From: Thermoanaerobacterium thermosulfurigenes
GTDB taxonomy: Bacteria; Bacillota; Thermoanaerobacteria; Thermoanaerobacterales; Thermoanaerobacteraceae
NCBI RefSeq assembly: GCF_051201035.1
Contig: NZ_JBPODR010000007.1
Coordinates: 1-64,000 of the forward strand
Direction: 5' to 3'
Length of the DNA: 64,000 bases
In this document: piece by piece, positions 26,259 to 35,841 of the stretch
Position numbering within the stretch: the first letter of the stretch is position 1
Layout: each line of letters begins with the position of its first letter
Translations under genes and position numbers: made by a program
Notes under the pieces: model-generated
Database searches by the model: none
What the model was told of the DNA's origin: nothing
Seen by the model: the letters and a program-made list of their open reading frames with translations, nothing else

Positions 26259-27353
26259 ATGAAAATTGTCGTGAAAATCGGAACAAGTACATTGACTTAT
26301 GAAAATGGAAAGTTGAATTTAGAGATGATGGAAAAAATTGTACGACAAATATCTAATTTACAAAATAAAGGCGATAAAGTTGTTCTTGTGACATCTGGTG
26401 CCATTGGAGCTGGAATGGGCAAACTAAATATTTTGAAAAGACCTAAAACATTGCCGGAAAAACAATCATTGGCGGCAATTGGACAAGGATTGCTAATCGG
26501 ACTGTATGAAAAATTTTTTAATGAATATGGGAAGACTACAGCTCAGCTATTGCTTACAAGGGATGATTTTTCTATAAGAGAAAGGTATTTAAACATAAGC
26601 TATACATTATCAAATTTATTAAGGTACAATGTAGTCCCAATCATAAACGAAAATGATACTGTTACTGTAGATGAAATAAAAATAGGAGATAATGATACGC
26701 TATCAGCGCTTGTAGCAAGCATCATAGAAGCGGATCTATTAATTATATTGACTGATATTGAGGGGCTATATGATAGAGACCCTAAAGTAGATGGAGCTAA
26801 GCTGATAGATGTGGTTCATGATTTTTCTGATGCGCTTTTTGAAATTGCTGGAGGTTCTGGTACAAATTTTGGCACGGGTGGTATGTATACAAAGATTCAA
26901 GCAGCAAAAATTTGTTACAACGCAGGTGTCCAAATGGTAATTGCCAATGGCAAGCTTGATAATGTTTTAAATAAAATTGCAGCAGGTGAAAGAATAGGGA
27001 CAGTTTTTATGCCTGCTAAAAATCCTATCAGCAATAGAAAGGTTTGGATCGCATTTAATGCACAATTGTCAGGTAAGCTAATTATTGACGGTGGGGCAAG
27101 ACAGGCCATACTTGAAAATGGAAAAAGTCTATTGCCAAGTGGTATTATATCAACTGATGGAGAATATTCTGTAGGGGATTGTGTATCAATATATGATAAA
27201 GATGGAAAAGAGATTGCAAGAGGTTTGATTAATTATACATCTGATGAGGTTAACAAAATAAAAGGTTTAAAATCGACCGATATAGACAAAGTTTTAGGAT
27301 ATAAAAATTACGATGAAGTCGTCCACAGAGACAATTTAGTTGTCATAGTTTGA
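26259..27353 (+). CDS. proB: Glutamate 5-kinase
   Basis: A 364-residue enzyme for the first step of proline synthesis. The N-terminal amino-acid kinase domain (MKIVVKIGTSTLT; VTSGAIGAGM; NENDTV; GTGGMYTK) is followed by a C-terminal PUA domain (from about residue 275). Feedback inhibition by proline is known for the family. proA follows after 44 bases. Confidence 0.95.
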   Translation: MKIVVKIGTSTLTYENGKLNLEMMEKIVRQISNLQNKGDKVVLVTSGAIGAGMGKLNILKRPKTLPEKQSLAAIGQGLLIGLYEKFFNEYGKTTAQLLLTRDDFSIRERYLNISYTLSNLLRYNVVPIINENDTVTVDEIKIGDNDTLSALVASIIEADLLIILTDIEGLYDRDPKVDGAKLIDVVHDFSDALFEIAGGSGTNFGTGGMYTKIQAAKICYNAGVQMVIANGKLDNVLNKIAAGERIGTVFMPAKNPISNRKVWIAFNAQLSGKLIIDGGARQAILENGKSLLPSGIISTDGEYSVGDCVSIYDKDGKEIARGLINYTSDEVNKIKGLKSTDIDKVLGYKNYDEVVHRDNLVVIV

Positions 27354-27369
27354 CTTAATAGTGTATAAT
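27340..27369 (+). promoter_or_regulatory. Possible internal promoter for proA
   Basis: TTGTCA (27340-27345) in the end of proB, an 18-base spacer and TATAAT (27364-27369). Confidence 0.45.
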
Positions 27370-27397
27370 AAGGTGTTGTGTAAGGAGGATTAGAAAT

Positions 27398-28642
27398 ATG
27401 GAAGTTGATTTAAAGGCCGATGTTGCCAAGAAGGCATCAAGAATACTTGCAATTCTTGATGAAAACATTAAAAATGAAGCGCTTAAAAATATGGCTTTGA
27501 AGCTTGTGGAAAATAAGCGCGAAATATTAGAAGCAAACGAAAAAGACGTCTCAATTGCAAAAACCAAGGGCGTAAAAGAATCATTAATTGATAGGCTTAA
27601 GTTAGACGAAAAGCGGATAGAAGGTATGGCAAATGGACTTAGAGAGATAGCCATGTTACCAGATCCTGTTGGGGACATAGAAGAAATGTGGAAAAGGCCT
27701 AATGGTCTTCAAATCGGGAAAATGCGCTGTCCAATTGGAGTTATAGGTATAATTTACGAATCTAGGCCAAATGTAACAGCCGATGCTGCAGGGTTATGTT
27801 TGAAATCGGGAAATGCAGTTATTTTAAAAGGTGGCAGTGATGCAATAAACTCCAATATAGCCATTGTTAATGTTATTTCAAGCGCTGCAGAAGAATGTGG
27901 TATTCCCAAAGGAGCTATTCAACTTATTGAGAATACAGACAGAGAAGAAGTAAATCGCATGATGAAATTAAATGGTAAGATAGATTTAATTATACCAAGG
28001 GGTGGTGCGAATCTAATACAAAATGTTATACAAAATTCAACGGTACCTGTTATTGAAACTGGAGTGGGAAATTGTCACGTGTTTGTTGATTCACATGCTG
28101 ATTTTGAAAAAGCTATCAATATCATTGTAAATGCTAAAACACAAAGACCTGGTGTATGTAATGCTATTGAGACAGTTCTTGTCCATAAAGATTTGGCGGA
28201 AAACTTTTTGCCATCTATGGTGAATAAACTTACATCTTTAGGTGTAGAAATACGAGGTTGTAGCATTACAAAATCCATCTGTCCAGATGTGAAAGAAGCG
28301 ACTGAAGACGATTGGAAAACAGAATATTTAGATTTAATACTGGCTGTTAAAGTCGTAGAAAGTATTGATGAGGCTATTAACCACATAGCTAAGTATTCTT
28401 CAGGTCATTCTGAAAGTATTATTACAGAAAACTATACAAATGCGATGAAATTTTTGAAATCAGTTGATTCAGCAGCGGTATATGTAAATGCATCTACAAG
28501 ATTTACTGATGGTGGAGAGTTTGGATTTGGCGCTGAAATAGGCATTAGCACACAAAAAATGCATGCACGAGGGCCGATGGGGCTTAAAGAATTGACCACG
28601 TACAAATATGTAATTTTAGGGAATGGTCAGATAAGAGAATAA
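27398..28642 (+). CDS. proA: Gamma-glutamyl phosphate reductase
   Basis: A 414-residue NADPH-dependent reductase for the second proline step, full length. The aldehyde-dehydrogenase fold is shown by GVIGIIYESRPNVTADAA, GGSDAINSN, the catalytic Cys in QRPGVCNAIET and the C-terminal FTDGGEFGFGAEIGIST. AAGGAGG precedes ATG 27398. Confidence 0.96.
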   Translation: MEVDLKADVAKKASRILAILDENIKNEALKNMALKLVENKREILEANEKDVSIAKTKGVKESLIDRLKLDEKRIEGMANGLREIAMLPDPVGDIEEMWKRPNGLQIGKMRCPIGVIGIIYESRPNVTADAAGLCLKSGNAVILKGGSDAINSNIAIVNVISSAAEECGIPKGAIQLIENTDREEVNRMMKLNGKIDLIIPRGGANLIQNVIQNSTVPVIETGVGNCHVFVDSHADFEKAINIIVNAKTQRPGVCNAIETVLVHKDLAENFLPSMVNKLTSLGVEIRGCSITKSICPDVKEATEDDWKTEYLDLILAVKVVESIDEAINHIAKYSSGHSESIITENYTNAMKFLKSVDSAAVYVNASTRFTDGGEFGFGAEIGISTQKMHARGPMGLKELTTYKYVILGNGQIRE

Positions 28643-28664
28643 ATTTTAAAGTGAGGTTTTTAAT

Positions 28665-29111
28665 ATGAAGAGAGTTCTTATTATACATGGGCCGAATTTG
28701 AATCTTACGGGTAGCAGAGAGATAAGCATTTACGGAGAGGTAAGTTTTGATGAAATAAACAATATAATTAAAAGAGAAGCTTCAAAGCTTGATTTGGCTG
28801 TTAAAATACAGCAGTCTAATAGCGAAGGTGAGATCATAGATTTTATTCATTCTGCAAAGAATAATTTTGATGCTATAATAATAAATCCTGGTGCTTACTC
28901 ACATTATAGCTATGCAATAATGGATGCAATAGGTGCCATAGATATACCAGTAATAGAGGTGCATCTTTCAAATATACAAAAGAGAGAAGACTTTCGACAC
29001 GTTTCTGTGACTGCTACTAAATGTCTTGGGCAAATATCAGGGTTTGGACCTTTTAGCTATGTTTTGGCTTTAAATGCGGTTAAGTTATTAGAAGATAATT
29101 TAAAGGAGTGA
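28665..29111 (+). CDS. aroQ: 3-dehydroquinate dehydratase, type II
   Basis: A 148-residue type II dehydroquinase for the third shikimate step. It shows IIHGPNLNLTGSREISIYG with the catalytic Tyr, NPGAYSHYSYA, EVHLSN and the catalytic His in EDFRHVS. It follows proA and precedes the peptidase by 4 bases. Confidence 0.95.
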   Translation: MKRVLIIHGPNLNLTGSREISIYGEVSFDEINNIIKREASKLDLAVKIQQSNSEGEIIDFIHSAKNNFDAIIINPGAYSHYSYAIMDAIGAIDIPVIEVHLSNIQKREDFRHVSVTATKCLGQISGFGPFSYVLALNAVKLLEDNLKE

Positions 29112-29115
29112 TATT

Positions 29116-30180
29116 TTGAAAAACAGATTAAATGAAGCGAAAAATTTGTTAGTTGAAAAGGGATTAGATGGTTTTTTGATTTTTAAACCTGTAAATGTAA
29201 CATATTTGACTGGATTTACAGGTGACGATAGCGTTGCTATTGTAGGTCTCAATGAGTCTTATTTTATTACAGACTCAAGGTATACTGAGCAGGCTTCTTA
29301 TGAAATTAAAGGATTTAAAATAGTTGAACACAAATCGGATATTTTTGAAGCGATAAGAGATTGTATATCAAATATGGGTATTGACAAACTTGGATTTGAG
29401 GGAAACTACATAACTTTTGAACAGTACAATAAATTGAAAGACATTTTACAAGTAGAGTTAAAACCTGAAAATGGCTTTGTGGAATCTTTAAGAGAGATAA
29501 AAGATGAGACAGAAATAGAAAATATCAAAAAGGCACAGTATATTACAGATGAAACTTTTAAATACTTTCTGAGTTTTATAAAGCCTGGGATGAGAGAAAA
29601 AGATGTGGCTTTAGAAATGGAATATTACATGAAAAAGCTTGGAGCAGAAGAAAAGTCGTTTGACTTTATAGTTGCATCTGGCAAAAGGTCTTCGATGCCG
29701 CATGGAAAAGCTTCTGATAAAATCATCGAATATGGCGATTTTGTGACATTTGATTATGGGTGCAAGGTAAATGGATATTGTTCTGACATGACAAGAACTG
29801 TGGTCATCGGAAAAGCGAATGACAAGCAGCGAGAAATCTACAATGTAGTTTTAGAAGCGCAGATAAATGCGATCAATAATTTAAAAGCTGGCATGATAGA
29901 AAAAGATGGTGACTATCTTGCAAGAAAGGTAATCATAGATAAAGGCTATGGTGATTATTTTGGTCATTCATTAGGCCATGGCGTAGGATTAGAGATACAT
30001 GAAAATCCTTTTATGGGTCCCAAAAAGACGAATTTATTAAAAGCTGGAATGGTTGTTACAGTTGAACCAGGGATATATATTCCTAATTTCTCTGGCGTTA
30101 GAATAGAAGATATGGTATTATTAAAAGAGGATGGCGTTATAGATTTGACAAATTCGCCAAAGGAATTAATTGAAGTTTAA
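29116..30180 (+). CDS. Xaa-Pro aminopeptidase family (M24)
   Basis: A 354-residue M24 metallopeptidase that releases N-terminal residues ahead of proline. A creatinase N-terminal domain (1-125) precedes the pita-bread domain with metal ligands in DYGCKVNGYCSDMTR (two Asp), GHSLGHGVGLEIHE (His) and two Glu in TVEPGIY and GVRIEDMV. Also called papA/pepQ/yqhT; immediately upstream of efp, as yqhT is in Bacillus. Confidence 0.92.
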   Translation: MKNRLNEAKNLLVEKGLDGFLIFKPVNVTYLTGFTGDDSVAIVGLNESYFITDSRYTEQASYEIKGFKIVEHKSDIFEAIRDCISNMGIDKLGFEGNYITFEQYNKLKDILQVELKPENGFVESLREIKDETEIENIKKAQYITDETFKYFLSFIKPGMREKDVALEMEYYMKKLGAEEKSFDFIVASGKRSSMPHGKASDKIIEYGDFVTFDYGCKVNGYCSDMTRTVVIGKANDKQREIYNVVLEAQINAINNLKAGMIEKDGDYLARKVIIDKGYGDYFGHSLGHGVGLEIHENPFMGPKKTNLLKAGMVVTVEPGIYIPNFSGVRIEDMVLLKEDGVIDLTNSPKELIEV

Positions 30181-30201
30181 CTAATGATGGAGGGATTTTA
30201 A

Positions 30202-30759
30202 TTGGTATCAGCAGGAGAATTCAGAAAAGGAATGACTATTGACATTGATGGTCAAGTTTTTACGGTTGTGGACTTTCAACACGTAAAACCTGGAAAAGGA
30301 GCTGCCTTTGTTAGAACAAGGTTGAAAAACGTCATAACAGGTGCTGTTGTAGAGAGAACTTTTAACCCCACTGAAAAAGTTGACGAGGCAGTCATAGAAA
30401 GAAAAGATATGCAGTATCTTTACAATGACGGCAATCTATACTACTTCATGGATACTGAGACATATGAACAAATTCCTTTGAATTACGAAAAAGTCGAGGA
30501 TGCCATGAAATTTTTAAAAGAGAATATGATAGCAACAATAAAATTCTATAAAGGTGAGGCCTTTTCAGTAGAACCTCCTACTTTTGTAGAATTAGAAGTT
30601 GTTGAAACGGAACCTGGATTTAAAGGCGATACTGCAACAGGTGGTTCAAAACCTGCTAAAGTTGAAACAGGAGCTATCATTCAAGTTCCGCTGTTTGTAA
30701 ATCAAGGCGATGTTATAAAGATTGATACGAGGACATCAGAGTATCTGGAAAGAGTATAG
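30202..30759 (+). CDS. efp: Elongation factor P
   Basis: A 185-residue translation factor that rescues ribosomes stalled at polyproline. KOW-like domain I carries VKPGKGAAFVRTRLKN with the modifiable-tip Lys, followed by two OB domains and the signature ending GDVIKIDTRTSEYLERV. TTG 30202 follows GGAGGG. The Xaa-Pro peptidase next door gives a proline theme, as in Bacillus. Confidence 0.97.
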   Translation: MVSAGEFRKGMTIDIDGQVFTVVDFQHVKPGKGAAFVRTRLKNVITGAVVERTFNPTEKVDEAVIERKDMQYLYNDGNLYYFMDTETYEQIPLNYEKVEDAMKFLKENMIATIKFYKGEAFSVEPPTFVELEVVETEPGFKGDTATGGSKPAKVETGAIIQVPLFVNQGDVIKIDTRTSEYLERV

Positions 30760-30804
30760 TTTTGCACATTTTAAAAAATAATAGTAAAGGAGGAGGTATG
30801 TAAA

Positions 30805-31203
30805 ATGGAGTACTTGTATGAGCGCATATCGTATTTAAGAGGCTTAGTAGATGGGTTGGAAATTGATGAAAAATCAAAGGAAGGCAAAGTATTAATTGCC
30901 ATCATTGATGCGCTGGAGGACTTTGCAGATGCTATTAATGATCTTGAGGCCTCACAATCAGAACTTGATGATTATGTAGGTGCCATTGATGAAGATTTGT
31001 CAGAAGTAGAAGATGAAATATACGATGATGAATCTGATGATGAGTACGATTATGTTGAAGTTGAATGTCCCAACTGTCACATGCTGATGAGTGTAGAAGA
31101 TGAGCTTTTAGACGATGAAGACGCGGAAATTGTCTGCCCTCATTGCAATGAGACAGTTAATGTAAAAGATGTAATAATATATGAAGATGATGACAAAGAA
31201 TAG
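30805..31203 (+). CDS. CD1247 N-terminal domain protein with zinc ribbon
   Basis: A 132-residue acidic protein. The N-terminal part (MEYLYERISYLRGLVDGLEI) matches the CD1247 domain of clostridial unknowns, followed by a very acidic linker and a zinc ribbon with CPNC and CPHC. AAGGAGGAGG precedes ATG 30805. Function unknown; the domain recurs next to efp in anaerobic Firmicutes as far as I recall. Confidence 0.75.
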   Translation: MEYLYERISYLRGLVDGLEIDEKSKEGKVLIAIIDALEDFADAINDLEASQSELDDYVGAIDEDLSEVEDEIYDDESDDEYDYVEVECPNCHMLMSVEDELLDDEDAEIVCPHCNETVNVKDVIIYEDDDKE

Positions 31204-31223
31204 CTGTTAAAATCAAATAGCGC

Positions 31224-31260
31224 AAAATGCTCACTAAATTATTTAGTGGGCATTTTTTTA
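31224..31260 (+). terminator. Strong terminator before the spoIIIA operon
   Basis: AAAATGC-TCACTAAAT and ATTTAGTG-GGCATTTT form a long stem ending in seven T. Confidence 0.9.
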
Positions 31261-31313
31261 TTCATAAATATTTATGCTTCTAAATATAATTTTTGTAGAG
31301 AGGAGGACATGTA

Positions 31314-32318
31314 ATGATAAACAAAAGCAAAAATTACGACGAGCTATTGTATTCTCTACCGTTGAATATCAGAAGCATAATTATCAAGTTAAGCGATCAT
31401 TTGAAAGAAGGATTGGAGGAAATAAGGCTTAGAATTGATAGACCGTTGACGGTTTATGCGAATAATCAAGAAAGGTTTTTATCTGCGGATGGAAATGTAG
31501 TTAATTCCCCAAATTTAGCGTATATAGTTACAAATGAAGACTGCGATAAAGCATTGCAGCTTATCTCCAAATCATCCATATATGCTTTTGAGAATGAGCT
31601 GAGAAATGGATACATTACTATAAAAGGTGGATATAGAGTAGGAATATGTGGTAAATGTGTCCTTGACGGTGAATCTGTAAAGACAATTGTAAATGTATCT
31701 GGCCTCAATTACAGAATAATGCGTCAATGTATTGGTTCTTCAGATGAAATAATGAGGTACATTGTAAAATATCCGGAAGTAGTGAATAATACGTTGATAA
31801 TTTCGCCTCCGCAATGCGGCAAAACAACGCTTATAAGAGATATAGCTCGCAATATTAGCAATGGAATGCCTGAATTGAATTTTCATGGAGAGAAAGTATC
31901 AATTGTAGATGAAAGATCAGAAATAGCTGCATGTTTTAAAGGCATTCCGCAAAACGATGTAGGATACCGAACGGACGTATTAGACTTATGTCCAAAACAT
32001 ATTGGCATTTTAATGATGATAAGATCTATGTCACCAAAAGTTATAATAACTGACGAAATAGGTAAAGTTGAAGATATAGCATCTATTCACGAAGCACTTA
32101 ATGCAGGAGTAAGCATAATTACGACAGTCCATGGAAATGACGTAGAAGATGTGGCGAGGAAAAAGTACATTGATGAAATGTTAAATAATAGAGAATTTGA
32201 TAGGTATGTGATTTTAAGCCGTAAATTAGGAGCAGGCACTATAGAAGCCATTCTTGACAGAGATTTTAATGTGATTTTTAAAGGCCCTTATAGAAAGGAA
32301 TGCAAGACAATATGCTGA
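31314..32318 (+). CDS. spoIIIAA: Stage III sporulation ATPase SpoIIIAA
   Basis: A 334-residue secretion-ATPase-like protein on the mother-cell side of the SpoIIIA-SpoIIQ feeding channel. The P-loop SPPQCGKTTLIRDI, the VDERSEIA Asp box and VIITDEIG Walker B are intact. GAGAGGAGG precedes ATG 31314. First of eight spoIIIA genes; transcription should depend on SigE, but I could not find a clear SigE promoter in the short upstream gap. Confidence 0.95.
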   Translation: MINKSKNYDELLYSLPLNIRSIIIKLSDHLKEGLEEIRLRIDRPLTVYANNQERFLSADGNVVNSPNLAYIVTNEDCDKALQLISKSSIYAFENELRNGYITIKGGYRVGICGKCVLDGESVKTIVNVSGLNYRIMRQCIGSSDEIMRYIVKYPEVVNNTLIISPPQCGKTTLIRDIARNISNGMPELNFHGEKVSIVDERSEIAACFKGIPQNDVGYRTDVLDLCPKHIGILMMIRSMSPKVIITDEIGKVEDIASIHEALNAGVSIITTVHGNDVEDVARKKYIDEMLNNREFDRYVILSRKLGAGTIEAILDRDFNVIFKGPYRKECKTIC

Positions 32319-32827
32319 AGATCGTTGGAATGGTTTTAGTTTTAATTTCCTCTGCTATGATAGGTTATATGAAATCACTTGAATATACATTAAGACGACA
32401 AACGTTAAGGTCTTTTTTATCCAGCCTAAATTTACTCATAACTGAAATAACTTACAGCCAAGTAACATTGTCTGAAGCATTTGCCAAGTTATCTGAAACA
32501 TCGGAATCAGGCGTAGGAAGATTTTTTTTATTAGTATCTCAAATTTTAAATTCTAATGAAGGGTATACGGCTGGTGAAGCGTGGGAAATTGCATTTAATA
32601 AGGTTGAGAACATAAATTTAAGTCAAGATGACATAAAAATACTAAAATCGTTCGGCAAAGGCCTCGGGAATTCAGATATATATAATCAAGAAAAGAATTT
32701 TAAATTGACTTCCGAGTTATTAAAAAAACAGCTTATTGATGCTGAGGAATCAAGCAGAAAAAATGAAAAATTGTATAAAAGCCTTGGCATATTGATAGGA
32801 ATTGCTGTAGTTATCATATTTCTATAG
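32312..32827 (+). CDS. spoIIIAB: Stage III sporulation protein SpoIIIAB
   Basis: A 171-residue protein with hydrophobic ends (residues 1-17 and about 152-171), resembling the PilC/GspF platform in reduced form. ATG 32312 overlaps the spoIIIAA stop by 7 bases; the earlier ATG at 32300 lies in the ribosome site. Part of the SpoIIIA channel. Confidence 0.9.
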   Translation: MLKIVGMVLVLISSAMIGYMKSLEYTLRRQTLRSFLSSLNLLITEITYSQVTLSEAFAKLSETSESGVGRFFLLVSQILNSNEGYTAGEAWEIAFNKVENINLSQDDIKILKSFGKGLGNSDIYNQEKNFKLTSELLKKQLIDAEESSRKNEKLYKSLGILIGIAVVIIFL

Positions 32828-32842
32828 AGGGAGGTAGTGATT

Positions 32843-33040
32843 TTGAGTATAGATATAATTTTTAAGATTGCTGCAATCGGAATCTTAGTTACTGTTCTTA
32901 ATCAGATTCTTATAAGGTCTGGGAGAGAGGAACAAGCCATGATGGTTACATTAGCAGGAGTAGTAGTTGTGTTAATGATGGTAATTACAATGATCAACAA
33001 TCTATTTACTGCCGTAAAAACGATATTCCAGTTATATTGA
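32843..33040 (+). CDS. spoIIIAC: Stage III sporulation protein SpoIIIAC
   Basis: A 65-residue protein with two membrane helices (ISIDIIFKIAAIGILVTVLNQ-like start and a central hydrophobic helix). TTG 32843 follows GAGGGAGGT at good spacing. Size and place match SpoIIIAC. Confidence 0.9.
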   Translation: MSIDIIFKIAAIGILVTVLNQILIRSGREEQAMMVTLAGVVVVLMMVITMINNLFTAVKTIFQLY

Positions 33041-33069
33041 ATATATTAGCAAACGAAAGGAAATCTTTT

Positions 33070-33456
33070 ATGGAAATCATTCAGATTGTAGCAATTGGTA
33101 TCATATGTGTAATAATCCTTTCACTGTTTAGAGAGAATTTTGAAGATGTTGCGATCATAATAAGTTTATCCGCCAGCATACTTATATTTTTTATCATAGT
33201 TCCAAAAATCAGCAACATAATAACGGTTTTAAATACAATTGCAGACAAAAGCGGCATAAACAGCATCTACGTAAAAACAATTCTTAAAATAATAGGAGTT
33301 GCATATATTGCAGAATTAGGAGTTCAGATTTCTAATGATGCAGATGAAAAAAATATAGCTACAAAGATCGAATTAGCAGGGAAAATAATAATCATTTTTT
33401 TATCTCTTCCAATTATTATAGCATTGGTGGACACTATTGTCTCCATACTGCCTTGA
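33070..33456 (+). CDS. spoIIIAD: Stage III sporulation protein SpoIIIAD
   Basis: A 128-residue protein with about four membrane helices, similar in character to SpoIIIAC. I preferred ATG 33070, which has AAAGGAAA upstream, over the ATG at 33037 overlapping spoIIIAC. It overlaps no neighbour; spoIIIAE starts 10 bases later. Confidence 0.9.
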   Translation: MEIIQIVAIGIICVIILSLFRENFEDVAIIISLSASILIFFIIVPKISNIITVLNTIADKSGINSIYVKTILKIIGVAYIAELGVQISNDADEKNIATKIELAGKIIIIFLSLPIIIALVDTIVSILP

Positions 33457-33466
33457 GGTGATAAAC

Positions 33467-34630
33467 ATGAGAAAAGCTTTATGTTTAATTTTCATATTAA
33501 TAACAATATCAATGCTTCCAATAAGGATTTACGCTGACACAAAAGACGATTTATACAGCCAAATAAGCAGTGCAGATACCAGTCAAATTGACTCATTGAT
33601 CAAGGGAATAAATGAGAAGAATGGCAATGCGTTTCAAATAACAGACGTTAAAACATATTTGTACAATCTTTTAAATGGAAAGGAGACATTTAGCGTTAAA
33701 AACATTGTCAATGGTGTACTAAGTATTTTTTTTAATGAAGTCAAAGCATCCGTTGAAATTTTAGTACAGCTTATCCTATTATCAATTATCGGTGCTGTAC
33801 TAACTAATTTAGAAAATTCGTTTGAAAATGGAGGCATAAGTCAAGTAGCCCATATGGCTGTCTACATTGTATTAGTTATAGTTGCGATTAAAAGCTTTAT
33901 GAGCGTTTTAAATATTGGAAAAGATGCGATAGATAGTATGGTCAATTTTATGCAGGCAATACTGCCAGTTTTAATTACTATGTTGGCTTCGGTTGGTGCT
34001 TTTGTATCTGCTTCCTTTTTTCAGCCAGCATTGATAATGATTGTTGAATTTACAGCCAAAGAAATAAGAGATATTATTCTTCCTGCAATTTTATTTATGA
34101 CGGCAATTAGGATAATAAGTAGAATTTCTGATAAATTTACTTTAAACAAACTCGCCGATTTATTTAAAACAATTTGTACAGCGTCAATTTCAATATTGCT
34201 AAGCATTTTTATAGGTGTTTTAACGATTCAAGGCATTACATCATCTTTAGCGGATGGGGTAATTTCGCGAACAACTAAATACGCAGTAGGAACATTTCTG
34301 CCAGTTGTAGGCAGTATATTATCTGACAGCATAGATACAATTATGAGTGCATCGCTTCTAATAAAGGGTGCAATAAGCACTTTTGGATTAATAGCCATAA
34401 TCTTAATGGCTATAGTACCAATCATCAAAATATTTTCAGTAATGATTATATACAAACTTTCTGCCGCAGTTGTAGAACCAATTGCCGACAAAAAAATAGT
34501 TGATTTTTTGTCTGATATTTCAACATCTGTGGCATATGTATTTGCTGCATTAGTATCTGTAACCGTAATGATGTTTTTAGCCATAACAGCCGTAATTAAC
34601 GCATCAAGTATTAGTGTCATGATGAGATAG
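33467..34630 (+). CDS. spoIIIAE: Stage III sporulation protein SpoIIIAE
   Basis: A 387-residue membrane protein with an N-terminal signal sequence (MRKALCLIFILITISMLPIRIYA), a soluble part and about seven helices, the largest membrane piece of the SpoIIIA channel. GAGGTGAT supports ATG 33467 rather than the upstream in-frame start at 33437 inside spoIIIAD. Confidence 0.92.
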   Translation: MRKALCLIFILITISMLPIRIYADTKDDLYSQISSADTSQIDSLIKGINEKNGNAFQITDVKTYLYNLLNGKETFSVKNIVNGVLSIFFNEVKASVEILVQLILLSIIGAVLTNLENSFENGGISQVAHMAVYIVLVIVAIKSFMSVLNIGKDAIDSMVNFMQAILPVLITMLASVGAFVSASFFQPALIMIVEFTAKEIRDIILPAILFMTAIRIISRISDKFTLNKLADLFKTICTASISILLSIFIGVLTIQGITSSLADGVISRTTKYAVGTFLPVVGSILSDSIDTIMSASLLIKGAISTFGLIAIILMAIVPIIKIFSVMIIYKLSAAVVEPIADKKIVDFLSDISTSVAYVFAALVSVTVMMFLAITAVINASSISVMMR

Positions 34631-34642
34631 GTTACAAAGGGG

Positions 34643-35227
34643 ATGGATTTCTTGGATGAAGTAAAAAGTTGGATAATTCAAATAGCATATATTTCAATAT
34701 TAGCTATAATATTTGAACTTTTGATACCATCATCAAGCATGAAAAAATACGTAAAGATAGTAATAGGTTTAACAATCATGATTGCGATCATAAATCCAGT
34801 ATTAGGATTTATTAAAAGCGGTATTAATATAAATAATGCCTTGGAAAAAGAGTATAACTATAATAATGTAGACATAAGTGGAATGACTAAACAAGCGGAG
34901 ATAGAAAGGAATAAACTTATAGTCGATGAGTATAAAAAAAGGCTAAATGATCAGATAAAAGAGAGAATATTATCTATGGTAAGTGCTTCTGATGTAGAGG
35001 TGGAATCATCAATAATTGACAATTTAAATGATAAGAGCTTTGGATTAGTAAAAGAAATCAATATAACAATTTTTAATGACAAAAATGAAACATCAAACGG
35101 CAGCGGGAATATTTCAATTGAAGTGAGTAAAGCAAATGAAAAGACGAGTAAGATTGATAACATCAAAAACGATTTAAGTAAATTCTATAATGTACCATTA
35201 AAGAATATAACTATAGAGGAAAGATAA
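34643..35227 (+). CDS. spoIIIAF: Stage III sporulation protein SpoIIIAF
   Basis: A 194-residue protein with two N-terminal membrane helices (about residues 10-55) and a soluble C-terminal domain of the ring-building kind found in SpoIIIAF. AAAGGGG precedes ATG 34643. Confidence 0.88.
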   Translation: MDFLDEVKSWIIQIAYISILAIIFELLIPSSSMKKYVKIVIGLTIMIAIINPVLGFIKSGININNALEKEYNYNNVDISGMTKQAEIERNKLIVDEYKKRLNDQIKERILSMVSASDVEVESSIIDNLNDKSFGLVKEINITIFNDKNETSNGSGNISIEVSKANEKTSKIDNIKNDLSKFYNVPLKNITIEER

Positions 35228-35247
35228 AATGAAAGGGGGATAAAATT

Positions 35248-35823
35248 GTGGATTTTAATAAACTAAAGCAAAAAATTTTAAAAGCTGATAATAAGACTAT
35301 ACAAGATTTGACTGTAATTTTCATTATTGGTTTGATTATCTTGATTGGGGCCAGCATCTTTTTTAAGCCTAAACCAACAAATAAAAGTTCAGATAAACAA
35401 ATGGTTGAAGCGCAAATCACAAATGAAGATTATGCGAGTAAATTGGAATCGGAATTAAAGGAAATACTATCCAGAATTCACGGAGCAGGCAATGTAGATG
35501 TGCTTGTCATTTTAGACTCTGATGAAGAAATAGTAGCAGCTATGGATACAGTACAATCAGAAACTACCACTAACGAAAAGGACAGCAATGGAGGCACGAG
35601 GACAACCATTCAAAGTGAGACGGATAACAAAATTGTTACTTCACAAAATACCAGTGGAGAAAATCAACCTATGATATTGAAAAAAGTAATGCCTGAGGTA
35701 AGGGGTGTTGTCGTCGTCGCTGATGGTGCAAAAGATCCAAATGTTCAATATGAACTTATGACGGCTGTTGAGACAGCATTGGGCATTCCCGCATATAAAG
35801 TTAAAGTCGTATCTTCAAAATAA
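35248..35823 (+). CDS. spoIIIAG: Stage III sporulation protein SpoIIIAG
   Basis: A 191-residue single-pass protein (membrane helix about residues 25-42) whose outer domain holds two parts of a ring-building motif separated by a Ser/Thr/Glu-rich loop (about residues 105-140). SpoIIIAG forms a large ring in the intermembrane space. GTG 35248 follows AAAGGGGG. Confidence 0.9.
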   Translation: MDFNKLKQKILKADNKTIQDLTVIFIIGLIILIGASIFFKPKPTNKSSDKQMVEAQITNEDYASKLESELKEILSRIHGAGNVDVLVILDSDEEIVAAMDTVQSETTTNEKDSNGGTRTTIQSETDNKIVTSQNTSGENQPMILKKVMPEVRGVVVVADGAKDPNVQYELMTAVETALGIPAYKVKVVSSK

Positions 35824-35841
35824 AATTTAGGAGGGTTTATT